Below are positions 11,878-22,464 of a stretch of 64,000 bases of DNA, in pieces. The DNA is taken from assembly GCA_036346275.1 (NCBI GenBank), contig CM070713.1, positions 70,734,382 through 70,798,381 on the forward strand, given 5' to 3'. Every line of letters starts with the position of its first letter. The first letter of the stretch is position 1. Position numbers and translations under genes: made by a program. This stretch comes from Otatea glauca (taxonomy: Eukaryota > Streptophyta > Magnoliopsida > Poales > Poaceae). The notes under the pieces were generated by a model that had not been told where the DNA came from, did not search any database, and saw only the letters and a list, made by a program, of their open reading frames with translations.

Positions 11878-13421
11878 CAAGATGCAGTACAAGATGGACG
11901 ATATCATGATATTCCGCCAATTTCAAAACAAGATGCAGAGCGCTTTGGATGCAAGTAGTATTTTGTGCAATATACTAGCTTGGCCAATAAATGTGTACAG
12001 ATTAAAAACAGGACATATTATGTTATCAGAGGCTCTACTGTATTGAAAAAATGCAATATAATGGATGTTGTAATGAGAAATATCATATACTGATTGTAAC
12101 CAGTTACCAGGAATGTGATTTTGCAATGTAAAGGTATTCTGTCACAACTTAGCAATAAGAAAGGAAGGGGTGGGAGCAAATAGTAGGAATTGTTACTTTG
12201 CTACACAGAAATAATGAGTACACCTTTAGTGCTGACTGCTGAGAATGATATCTGTCTATCAGACAATCAGCCGTTCCTTACTCATGGGATTTCAGCTAGG
12301 GCAACAGATGAAAGCATTCAACCCCGCAAAACTTATATTTTGTTTTGCAAAGTTTGGTCACTGGCGAATCTGAATCCATATACGTAATGCAAATACCAAA
12401 TTTCCCATATACGTATACCCAGTGAAAAAGAGAGAGACAAATTAATACCATTTTGATCCAAGGTCCATCGATTCAGTCATCCTATGCAGCCCACGTAAAT
12501 AGCTAACAAGCAGCCCTGAAAGTGCGAAAGTCCGCAGCGAAATGGAGGGTGTCCTAAATCCTAATGTCATTCTAATTCAAACAATATTATTGTCAACTAT
12601 TCCGATCATTATTTTTCTACACTCAGAAAGTAAGGCCCTTTCTTGCTTGCTTGGAAGGTTCCGCAGGGTGGCAACTTTAAAGATGGTATCTCATCGGTTC
12701 ACAACTTCACATGTATCGAAGTTGTTATTACCAGAGGTACTTAATGGGTCGATGCTTTGAAATTATTTAATCCTTCAACAAACCATATGCTAGCCTGTTG
12801 GTTTACACTCTTTTAGACAGCATGGCAACCAAGAAACTAATCTGTTTATAAACATGGATGGCAAAAGTATTAAAGTACTCATAACTGCTGTTCTGATACA
12901 AAGCATTGGAGTACTTAAATTTTACCAAAAGGAAAGTTGTGGTTCCTTGCTAGCAACCAATGTTTATGCTCATATGACATTAAAGTGGTTATGTCCTTGA
13001 TAACAGTATGTAATCACAATTAATTTGTCTAGTTCTTGGTAAGAACCAATAGTTATGCTGATTTTGACTCAAGTTGGTGCTACCGTGCTAGCAACTTTCA
13101 GCTTAAAAAACTCTCGAGTTCCACTCAAAGCACGCTTCAAGTGAACAGGGAAATTACAATGTTCTTTGTTTACTTGTAATTTGACAAGCATGGCATGGTC
13201 TAGAATTCAGAAAACACATATCTATGGTCAGAAAATAGACAAATCCTTGGCTACACACAAGGATAAAGATGGGGCTGGCTCCATAAAGGTGACTTCCAGC
13301 ACCACAACAAGATTCTCGCCAGTACTCGGAAATGAAAACCAAAAAGGGCCAGCTGCGTAACAACGGCTTGGTGTTGTGATCACATATTATAGATGAATTG
13401 TACTATGTGTTGGTGTCTTAC

Positions 13422-13478
13422 TTGTGCCTTTCTTGCAAGTAATGCTGTTGTCGCCTCATGCTTGGTGCCGCCACATGC
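13422..13478 (-). ncRNA. MIR444 5' arm: inverted copy of MADS exon 3
   Basis: On the minus strand this block aligns base for base with MADS exon 3: GCAAGAAAGgCACAA at its end and AAGCaTGAGGC in the middle, about 80% identical. It keeps both exon borders: a TAG before the block, and the donor CACAA|GTAAG, where exon 3 has CACAA|GTATG. It supplies the miRNA-star strand of MIR444. Confidence 0.85.
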
Positions 13479-14325
13479 AATAACTAGCCAAGCAAAAGGC
13501 CACAAATGTCAGAATATTCAGTAACCAATAGTGTCAACTGTTCGGGAAGTGTATACAGTGGCAATGAATGAAACAAGCACAAGAACATAGCATCATTAGC
13601 GCTGGGGAATCTGCCTACTCACTCTGTTAGTTTAGCTTTTCCATAGTACAAACACTGAAGCATAGGAGAGCTTAGCCAAAATTGGAACTTCAAATAGAAA
13701 ATCCGGCATTGCAGTTTCCATCTAATCACCTAACGGAACCTATGAAATCTGCTACAAATCCACCCTTTGGAGCTCGAAACCTACTCATGGAACCCCCGCG
13801 GAACACACAAGCGAACCAAACCCCAGATCGATCAGTGGCGCGCCATCACTACACCACCGCGACACAAGCGCATCACACACGAACTCCGAGCAAACGGAAG
13901 CGAGATCCAGCAGTGCTAGCATAGTAGGCTCTAGAAGCTCCACCGTACCTCGAATTCTACGCCACGCGAGCTCCACTCCAGCCATTCGGCCAATGAGCGG
14001 CGGGTTGGGTGCGTAGCGCTGAGCCGCTGATGCGGTGTGGGTGGGCAAGTCCTTGGGCTTAAAAAGGAGGCGGCGAAGAGTCTAGAATGATCGAATCGAA
14101 CGTTCCGGAACTCCAGCTCCAAGTGGGGACAGGAAAAGTTAATATAGCAAATGATGCTGTGCAATTGGCTTTCGACAAGGGAGAGGGAACGGCTAAGCGA
14201 GAGATTAGGGGGAGATTTGGGGGAAAAAAATCTATGACCACGTCTCCCCCAACGGATTTTGAATGGAACAGGTGTCCCTCGGCGATTGAGCGTGGAGGAA
14301 CGTCCAATGAGGAGGAGGCTTGAGC

Positions 14326-14335
14326 TTTTTATAAG
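14326..14335 (-). promoter_or_regulatory. Candidate TATA box of MIR444
   Basis: On the minus strand the sequence reads CTTATAAAAAGC, about 900 bp upstream of the miRNA-star arm, followed 20-30 bp downstream by ATTGG (inverted CCAAT). Equivalent TATA boxes exist in array units 2 (about 15537-15546) and 5 (about 17455-17464). No other good TATA was seen nearer the hairpin. Confidence 0.5.
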
Positions 14336-14455
14336 TCTAAATGGATTTCATTTGTACTGCCGTCTGCGGCTTCATCAAGTGGCCTTAGAAACTTCCAGAA
14401 CATACGTACGTGGATTACGAATCATTGATAGGCTCACTGCAGTAGTTTGTTAGTA

Positions 14456-14712
14456 CTCTCTCCCCCGTTGTAAATAGTTCTTGTTTTGAAATTCGATACG
14501 ATCTTTAAAATATAGCTTTGATCATTAATTTCTATTATAATATATTTATAAAATCTAATAAAATTGTAATATTGTAAAAATACCTTTTGAGTTAATCTAC
14601 ACATATGATTTTTATGTATCTAATTTAAATATTTAAAAGATATTGATAGTCAAAGTTTTAAAAGTTTGACCGTATATATGTCAAAACGATAACTATTTAT
14701 GACCGAAGAGAG
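14456..14712. mobile_element. Stowaway-like MITE, array unit 1
   Basis: The element runs from CTCTCTCCCCCGTTGTAAAT to ATTTATGACCGAAGAGAG, flanked by TA on both sides (Tc1/mariner-type target duplication). It is 257 bp, AT-rich and non-coding. Confidence 0.75.
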
Positions 14713-15680
14713 TACTGATTAATTACTACTCTAATCCTAAATATTCATTCCACTAAACCTCTCTATCAATAGTTGTGCTGGTAAAGAGATGGATATACAA
14801 TTGACGGACATATTCAGTGTAAACCACTTCTATTATGTAAGCTCTGTGAAAATTATGTGTATAAGTGTTAAAAAATTACCGTACGTAGGAGATGTGAGCT
14901 TATACAACTCTGTAAAATTTGAAAACCAAACTTAATGGCATTTGAAAGATATGAAATTAACAAACAGCAAGACAAATAGTGCCAAATAGTGATTATCATT
15001 ATTTTGGCTGAATTTGTCTTTTTTTCATATATTTTAAATACGATTTTGTTCGGTCTTCAAATTTTACAAAACTGTAGAAGCTCATATTCCCTACGTATAA
15101 TTTTTGGAGAATTTTTTAAAACTTATACGCATAATTTTTATGAAGTTTAGACGATAAATATGGTTTACATTGGATATATCGGCTATACAGCTGATAGGAG
15201 CAAAATATCTCGATAGTTGTGCTTGAGGGAGTATTGAAGAGTCCAGAAGGATTGAATCGAATGTTCCGAAACTCTAACTCCAAGTGGGGATAGGAAAAAT
15301 TAAGTATAGGAAATGATGCCGTGCAATTGGCTTTTTGGCGGTGGGGGAAGGGACGGCTAATCAAGAGATTAGGAGGAGATTTGGGTTTAGTGGTTAGTTA
15401 ATTGAGGCGTTTAGGGGAGGGTAGTGGCTGCGTACGCCGCCACGTCGCCCAGACGGATTTTAAATGGAGCGGGTGTCGTCAACACAACAGTAGAGAGTGG
15501 AGAACGGCAAAGGCTTCTACGTCCAATGAGGCTTAGCATTTTATACATCTAAATGGATTTCATTTATACTGCGCTCTGGCGGCTTTATCAAGTGGCCTGG
15601 GAGCTTAGAAACTTCCAGAACATACATACGTGCATCACGAATCATTAATAAGCTAGTTAGTAAGTAATGATTAATTATTA

Positions 15681-15924
15681 CTTCCTCCGTTTACAAATAG
15701 TTGTTGTTTTAGATATCGGTTTTCAAAATGCAGTTTTGATCACTGATTTCTATTATAATATATTTATAAAATCTAGTAAAATTATAATTTTATGAAAGTA
15801 CTTTTCGAGACAAATCTATATATATGACTTTCATATATCTAATTTAAATATTTAAAAAGATATCGATAGTTAAAGTTTCAAATGTTTGACTGCATCTATA
15901 TCAAAACGACAACTATTTATGAAG
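15681..15924. mobile_element. Stowaway-like MITE, array unit 2
   Basis: This is the same element at the same place in the array unit: CTTCCTCCGTTTACAAATAG to CTATTTATGAAG between TA dinucleotides, 244 bp. Confidence 0.7.
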
Positions 15925-16254
15925 TACTCATATCCTAAATATTCATTAAGCTAAACGTCCCTATCAGTAGCAAAATATATCAATAGCTATGCTGGAGGAA
16001 GTATTGAAGAGTCTAGAAGGATCGAATCGAAGTTCCAGAACTCCAACTCGAGTGGGGATAGGAAAAGTAAAGTATAGGAAATGAAGCTGTGGAATTGTCT
16101 TTTTGGCGAGTGGAAGGGAACGGCTAAGCAAGATATTAGTGGGGAGATTTGGGTTTAGTGGTTAGTTAATTGCGACGTTTAGAAACTTCCGGAACATACA
16201 TACGTGCATCATGAATCATTGATAAGCTAATTAGTAAGAAATGATTAATTATTA

Positions 16255-16487
16255 CTTCCTCTGTTTCGTTTCGGACATGGTGATCAGTTTTGATCACTAA
16301 TTTTATATTATAATATATTTATAAAATCCAATAAAATCATAATATTATGAAAATGTTTTTTGAGATAAATCTACATATATATATATATATTTTTTATATA
16401 TCTAATTTAAATATTTAAAAAGATACCGATAGTTAAAGTTTTAAATGTTTGATTACACATATATCAAAACGATAACTATTTATGAAG
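16255..16487. mobile_element. Stowaway-like MITE, array unit 3
   Basis: Diverged copy between TA dinucleotides. Its left end CTTCCTCTGTTTCG is partly rearranged compared with its sister copies; the right end CTATTTATGAAG is intact. Confidence 0.65.
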
Positions 16488-16826
16488 TACTCTAGTCCTG
16501 AATATTCATTCCACTAAACATCTCTATCAATAGCAAAATATAACAGTAGTTATGCTGGAGGAAGTATTGAAGTGTCTAGAAGGATCGAATCGAAGTTCCA
16601 GAACTCCAACTCCGAGTTGGGAACTTGGGATAGGAAAAGTAAAGTATAGGAAATGATGCCGTGGAATTGTCTATTTGGCGAGGCGAAGGGAACGGCTAAG
16701 CAAGATATTTGTGGGGAGATTTGGGTTTAGTGATTAGTTAATTGCGACGTTTAGAAACATCCAGAAGATACATACGTGCATCACAAATCATTGATAAGCT
16801 AGTTAGTAAGTAATGATTAATTACTA

Positions 16827-17072
16827 CTTCCTTCGTTTATAAATAGTTGTTGTTTTGAACATCGGTCTTTAAAACGCAGCTTCGATCACTAATTTTTATT
16901 ATAATATATATTTATAAAATACAGTAAAATTATAATATCATAAAAATACTTTTCGAGAAAAATCTACATAGATGACTTTCATATATCTAATTTAAATATT
17001 TAAAAAGATATGGATACTTAAAGTTTTGAATGTTTAACTGCACCTATGTCAAAACGATAACTATTTACGAAG
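16827..17072. mobile_element. Stowaway-like MITE, array unit 4
   Basis: The element runs from CTTCCTTCGTTTATAAATAG to CTATTTACGAAG between TA dinucleotides, 246 bp. It is collinear with the other array copies. Confidence 0.7.
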
Positions 17073-17583
17073 TATTACTGTCCTGAATATTCATTCCACT
17101 AAACGTTTCTTCTATCAATAGCAAAATATATCAATACTGATGCTGGAGGAAGTATTGAAGAGTCTAGAAAGATCGGATCGAACGTTCCAGAACTCCAACT
17201 CCAAGTGGGGATAGGAAAAGTAAAGTATAGGAAATGATGCTGTGGAATTGTCTTCTTGGCGAGGGGAAGGGAAAGGCTAAGCAAGATATTAGTGGGGAGA
17301 TTTGGGTTTAGTGGTTAGTTAATTGCGAAGTTTAGGGGAGGGTGGTGGCTGCGCACGCTGCCACGTCGCCCTCGACGGATTTTAAATGGAACAGGTGTCC
17401 ATCGGCAGCAGAGAGTAGATGACGGGAAAGGCTTATTCCTCCAATGAGGCTTGAGCTTTTTATACGTCTAAATAGATTTCATTTGTACTGCCTTTTGGCA
17501 GCTTTATCAAGTGGCCTGGGAGCTTAGAAACTTCCAGAACATACATAAGTGCATTATGAATGATTGATACGCTAGTTAGTAAG

Positions 17584-18497
17584 TGTCGGCGTTTGAGATT
17601 ACTACTATTTATTATAATATAATAAAACCGACAAGTAAATTTGTAAGTCTGACAAAGGGCATATATGCGTTCGCGCTCCCGAATGGTTAGACTCTGAAAG
17701 CCCAAGATGTATCTTGGTTCGTATTGAAGAGTCTAGAAGGATCGAAAGTCCCTACTCCTAAGGTTGTGTGGTGGTATGGTATTGCCTTTAGGGCGGATGG
17801 TTACACAGTGTTTACAAGAGCGAGCTAAGAGCCTTAGCGCAAGAATGCTCGTTTTTTCCCGTGTGTCTCTTCTCCCCTTACCCTTTTTATACAGTAGGAA
17901 GGGGCAGATTACATCGAGAGTTGGGGAAGGGCGAGGTGACCTATGCTAAGAGCTTCGGTCCTTCGTTCTGTCGACTAGTCACCCTTCGTCTTGCCCACGC
18001 TGGGCCGGTAGCCTTGTTGGGCGGAGCGGTTAGCTGCTTCGTTGGGAAATAGCGCACCTGCCTTCTGTGAGCCTGACGAGTGTTGACGTTGCTGTGTATA
18101 ACGCTGGTGCTGCCTCGGGAGGGAGCGTGCTTTCATGTCTTATGTGACTGGTCGATGGGACTGGAAGCTTGACTTCAGCAGTCATTAAACCATCTTGGGA
18201 AGGGCCACCTGCTCTCGTATAGTCACTTCGATTGACCCCGTCCGTGGGGCACGTGGCTGTGGGCCGGTGGAGGCTGCCTTGGTTTGATCGGAGTCGGGGG
18301 ATCCGACCTGCTGCGGAGGTTGGGAGCCCTGCTTGGTCGGGGATGCTTATCCCGATTGGTCGGGAATGGGCGCCCTGCGCGGCCCTGCAGGTGCTTTTGG
18401 TCGGTAGCGGGCTTAGAGCGGCCTGCTAAGCTTGAGCTATGCTTGAGGCGTACCGCTCGTCACCTGGGCGTTGGGTACCTGGTATGAGTATTCGTCA
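17584..18497 (-). repeat. 3' LTR of the Tat element (mosaic)
   Basis: This LTR is 914 bp against 863 bp for its partner. It has a TATA box on the minus strand at 17892-17884. It differs from the partner by many one-base indels and two blocks that match the flanking array: an insertion near 17595-17625 and one at about 17719-17742. Confidence 0.85.
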
Positions 18498-19440
18498 GTA
18501 GCCCCCGAACCCCCGAGCGAGTTCGGCAGATTCGGTTGGGGGTTGAATTTGAATGTGAATGGCGACTGGGCCCGTTTGGACGGTCTGTCCGACTAGGCCA
18601 ACCGGTTTCCGCCAGGTGTACCCCGACGCATTCGACGGCTGCCCTAGAACTTGGCCGGGGGCATTCGAACCGCCGGGGGCTTTCTAATTGCTTCGTGGCT
18701 TGGTTCACCTTGCCCGCTCGTCTTCTTGACTGCTTCGGGTTTTGGTGAAGGGCGCTTCGTTTTCCGGCGCTTGCATTTATTCTGGAGACGTTCGATCTCC
18801 CTCCGTCTGGGTATATAAGGGCGCCACCGCTTATTTGAGTGATCGTCCCCCAAACCAGAGTCCTCTCTTGCAATCCTCTAAATGGCTTCGAGGCATCCAC
18901 TGATCTTCAGCTTTGGTGATGACGACGAGGTGGAGGAAGAAGATCCTCTGGCCGAGCTCTGGGCTGAGTACGACCAGGCGATGGCCGAGCTCACGGAGGA
19001 AGAGGAGGCCGTGGCCCGCGACATCGTCGCCGACGTTGCAGGGTCGCCCCGAGGCTCTTTGAGGTGAGGAGGCCCTCCGAGGCGATGGCGCGGCGCTTGC
19101 ATGGTAGCCATCGAAGGCGGTAGCATCGACGGATTCTGCAGTCATTGTCGGTCTTGCGTGAGGCGGCGCCGACGGACCCCAGAATTTGTAGCCGTCAATG
19201 CGACGGTACTGATGCAGCATCGATGCTCAAGATATGATACTTGGTGCAGAAATAGCTCCGCCATATCTTGTAGCCTTGCGTAGTTTTTGAATCTGGGCAC
19301 CTTATGTAACATGGTGTAAAGTTTGAGCCTGTTGGTCTATAATGAAATCTCCTTTTTCCTTGTCTTTGTAATGAGCTTGTTTCGATTATTTTCCAACTTG
19401 GCCCTCGAGAATCGTGTCGGCGGTGATTGCTTCTTTCTGG
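18498..19440 (+). CDS. Small acidic antisense ORF in the Tat element with its own TATA box
   Basis: The ORF itself is 18882-19067 (ATG to TGA, 61 residues). It begins MASRHPLIFSFGDDDEVEEE and is strongly acidic (Glu/Asp about one third of the middle). A plus-strand TATA box, GTATATAAGG, lies at 18811-18820, about 70 bp upstream. It lies between the polypurine tract and the minisatellite, opposite to gag-pol. No known family is recognised. The rest of this interval holds no other gene. Confidence 0.4.
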
Positions 19441-19449
19441 TGCGGCGAT

Positions 19450-21535
19450 CGGGCGCGCATGAAGGGACGACCGGATGCTTCTTCGTGAGGTTCGGGTGTT
19501 CGAGTGCTCGTTTAATGTCGTAGCTAGACCGTGCCTTGGTCGGTAGGGACGACCGGATGCCTCTTCGCGAGGTTCGGGTGTCCGAGTGCTCGTTTAATGT
19601 CGTAGCTAGACCGTGCCTTGGTCGGCAGGAACGACCGGATGCCTCTTCGCGAGGTTCGGGTGTCCGAGTGCTTGTTTAACGTCGTAGCTAGACCATGGGA
19701 CGACCGGATGCCTCTTCGTGAGGTTCAGGTGTCCGAGTGCTCGTTTAACGTCGTAGCTAGACCGTGGGACGACCGGATGCCTCTTCGTGAGGTTCGGGTG
19801 TCCGAGCGCTCGTTTAACGTCGTAGCTAGACCGTGGGACGACCGGATGCCTCTTCGTGAGGTTCGGTGTCCGGCGCCGCTTAACGTCGTAGCTAGACCGT
19901 GCCTTGGTGGGCAGGGACGACCGGATGCCTCTTCGTGAGGTTCGGTGTCCGAGTGCTCGTTTAACGTCGTAGCTAGACCGTGGGACGACCGGATGCCTCT
20001 TCGTGAGGTTCGGGTGTCCGAGTGCTCGTTTAACGTCGTAGCTAGACCGTGCCTTGGTCGGCAGGGACGACCGGATGCCTCTTCGTGAGGTTCGGGTGTC
20101 CGAGCGCTCGTTTAACGTCGTAGCTAGACCGTGGGACGACCGGATGCCTCTTCGTGAGGTTCGGGTGTCCGAGTGCTCGTTTAATGTTGTAGCTAGACCG
20201 TGGGACGACCGGATGCCTCTTCGCGAGGTTTGGGTGTCCGAGTGCTCGTTTAACGTCGTAGCTAGACCTTGGGACGACCGGATGCCTCTTCGTGAGGTTC
20301 GGGTGTCCGAGTGCTCGTTTAACGTCGTAGCTAGACCGTGCCTTGGTCGGCAGGGACGACCGGATGCCTCTTCGTGAGGTTCGGGTGTCCGAGTGCTCGT
20401 TTAATGTCGTAGCTAGACGTGGCTCGTTTTACGTCGTAGCTGGACGTGACTCGTTTTACGTCGTAGCTGGACGATGGGACGACCGGATGCCTCTTCGTGA
20501 GGTTCGGGTGTCCGAGTGCTCGTTTAATGTCGTAGCTAGACCGTGGGACGACCGGATGCCTCTTCGCGAGGTTCGGGTTTTCGAGTGCTCGTTTAACATC
20601 GTAGCTAGACCATGGGACGACTAGATGCCTCTTCGTGAGGTTCGGGTGTCCGAGTGCTCGTTTAATGTAGTAGCTAGACCGTGGGACGACCGGATGCCTC
20701 TTCGCGAGGTTCGGGTGTCCGAGTGCTCGTTTAACGTCGTAGCTAGACCATGGGACGACCGGATGCCTCTTCGTGAGGTTCGGGTGTCCGAGTGCTCGTT
20801 TAACGTCGTAGCTAGACCGTGCCTTGGTCAGCAGGGACGATCGGATGCCTCTTCGTGAGGCTCGGGTGTCCGAGTGCTCGTTTAATGTCGTAGCTGGACG
20901 TGGCTCGTTTTACGTCGTAGCTGGACGATGGAACGATCGGATGCCTCTTCGGGAGGTTCGGGTGTCCGAGTGCTCGTTTAAAGTCGTAGCTAGACCGTGG
21001 GACGACCAGATGCCTCTTCGCGAGGTTCGGGTGTCCGAGTGCTCGTTTAAAGTCGTAGCTAGACCGTGGGACGACCGGATGCCTCTTCGCGAGGTTCGGG
21101 TGTCCGAGTGCTCGTTTAACGTCGTAGCTAGACCGTGGGACGACCGGATGCCTCTTCGCGAGGTTCGGGTGTCCGAGTGCTCGTTTAACGTCGTAGCTAG
21201 ACCGTGGGACGAACGGATGCCTCTTCGTGAGGTTCGGGTGTCCGAGCGCTCGTTTAACGTCGTAGCTAGAACGTGCCTTGGTCGGCAGGGACGACCGGAT
21301 GCCTCTTCGTGAGGTTCGGGTGTCCGAGCGCTCGTTTAACGTCGTAGCTAGACCGTGGGACGACCGGATGCCTCTTCGTGAGGTTCGGGTGTCCGAGTGC
21401 TCGTTTAACGTCGTAGCTAGACCGTGCCTTGGTCGGCAGGGACGACCGGATGCCTCTTCGTGAGGTTCGGGTGTCCGAGTGCTCGTTTTACGTCGTAGCT
21501 GGACGTGGCTCGTTTTGCGTCGTAGCTGGATGTGG
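19450..21535. repeat. Minisatellite of 69/82 bp units, 27 copies, inside the Tat element
   Basis: I count 27 copies of 'gatgcctcttcg(t/c)gaggttcggg'. The basic unit is 69 bp. A longer 82 bp version has an added 'ccttggtcggcag' and recurs every few units; a few units carry an extra 'tggctcgttttacgtcgtag' block. Because 69 is a multiple of three, long but meaningless open frames run through it on both strands (up to 306 codons on the minus strand at 21732-20812). Confidence 0.95.
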
Positions 21536-22324
21536 GGCATCCATCCCGAGTCCTCGTCTAGCGAGGGTAGCTGCGAGAGAAGTAGCCACCGTCTATCCCA
21601 CACGTGTACCCCGTCCGCAGGTGTGAGACCTGGAGGGGGTGAGCGATGCGCGTTTACCCGCGTTGGTTCGAATGCCGTGCTCGTGGAGCTAATAACAGGT
21701 AGTCCGAGTGGGTCCTGGGAGGTCCCGCCCAAGGGGGACCCTTCCGAGCGGACGTCCCGAGTAGGGTGTCCGGCCTGGCGTGGGGCAACCCATAAGAAAC
21801 CTTTCTTTACTCGATCCCGTATCGGACCCTGGGTCGTCCGCCGACCCAGGGCACAGCTGGCTGTCGCCTATCGATGAGCTCCCAGGAGAGTGTGAAGTAT
21901 GGTCTCGGACACGAGTAGAGGCGATTGAGTCGCCACCACCCAACGGGGATCACCGGGACTCGCCTGCGTGCCGATCCTTTGCTCGATTTTCTTTGGGCGG
22001 CCTTACGTCCATCTGGTGGGATAGGCCTTTAGAACCCACAGCTCTCGGTTGGGCCCCTGGTGCGAGCCATTGAGCTCTTGCCATTTTGGAGGCCGCAACG
22101 CCCGGTGGGCCTCGACGCACGCGCCTGTGGCAACCGTCCCGGCCTAAAGGCGAGAGGCGAGAGGCCTCGGGACTCGTGGCGGCGGTGTCTTCTGCTCACC
22201 GGCTTGTCGATTAAAAGCAGAGAGGAATTGGAAACCGGGAGTTACCAGGCGCCCGGCACGGCAGACGAGGGTGTACGCGACGCTTCGCCCGAGGGGGTGC
22301 TTGTTCGGTCGGCGCCCGCTCGTC

Positions 22325-22334
22325 TTTTATAAAT
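22325..22334 (+). promoter_or_regulatory. Candidate TATA box for the Tat antisense gene
   Basis: TTTTATAAAT on the plus strand lies 131 bp upstream of the ATG at 22465. It is followed by a pyrimidine-rich leader, which fits an independent antisense promoter. Confidence 0.5.
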
Positions 22335-22464
22335 ACGTCGCTGGGACGTTCTTGATTAGTTACACGCTCTTGCCTTCCTCATCTTCCAGCCCTCTGCTTA
22401 AGACAAAAAAAAGCAGAAAAAGAGCTTTCTCCCTTCCTCACCTTTCCGCCGTCTTCTCGCGAGG

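Larger units (their letters stand above)
10740..14310 (-). ncRNA. MIR444: MIR444 natural-antisense microRNA gene overlapping the MADS gene
   Basis: The minus strand of MADS exon 3 contains the full miR444 sequence (10783-10763). A second block on the minus strand, 13478-13422, is an inverted copy of MADS exon 3. It ends in a GT donor at 13421 (CACAA|GTAAGA). An AG acceptor lies at 10829 (ATTGCAG|CATC), so removal of the 2593 bp intron 10829-13421 joins the arms with an 18-base loop. The stem base 'CTTGCAAGAAAGGCACAA' pairs with 'TTGTGGCTTTCTTGCAAG' with one mismatch. The miRNA-star side is 13468-13448, with 4 mismatches of 21 to the miRNA. This split, spliced precursor is the known architecture of monocot MIR444 nat-miRNA genes. 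A TATA box at 14335-14326 is a plausible promoter; the 5' and 3' ends are inferred. MADS exons 4-8 lie antisense within its intron. Confidence 0.85.
14075..17583. repeat. Tandem array of the MIR444 upstream region (about five units)
   Basis: Units begin with 'gaagagtctagaa(t/g)gatcg' at about 14075, 15235, 16004, 16569 and 17156. Full units (1, 2, 5) continue through a 'gacggattttaaatgga' block, a CCAAT-TATA-like block and 'ttccagaacatac', then a Stowaway MITE and 'tattcattccactaaac'. Units 3 and 4 lack about 200 bp, including the TATA block, with the same join 'gacgtttagaaac(t/a)tcc'. The array reappears at 34165-34545 beyond the inserted retrotransposon and LINE. Unit 1 is the functional upstream of MIR444, so the array is a local amplification of that region. 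Confidence 0.8.

Noticed and set aside
19450..21535. CRISPR-like array
   Set aside because: Direct head-to-tail repeats without unique spacers, inside a plant retrotransposon; it is a minisatellite.
20812..21732. 306-codon minus-strand ORF and several plus-strand ORFs in 19.6-21.6 kb
   Set aside because: They are by-products of a 69 bp repeat (multiple of three) that keeps many frames open; the translation is the same peptide repeated.
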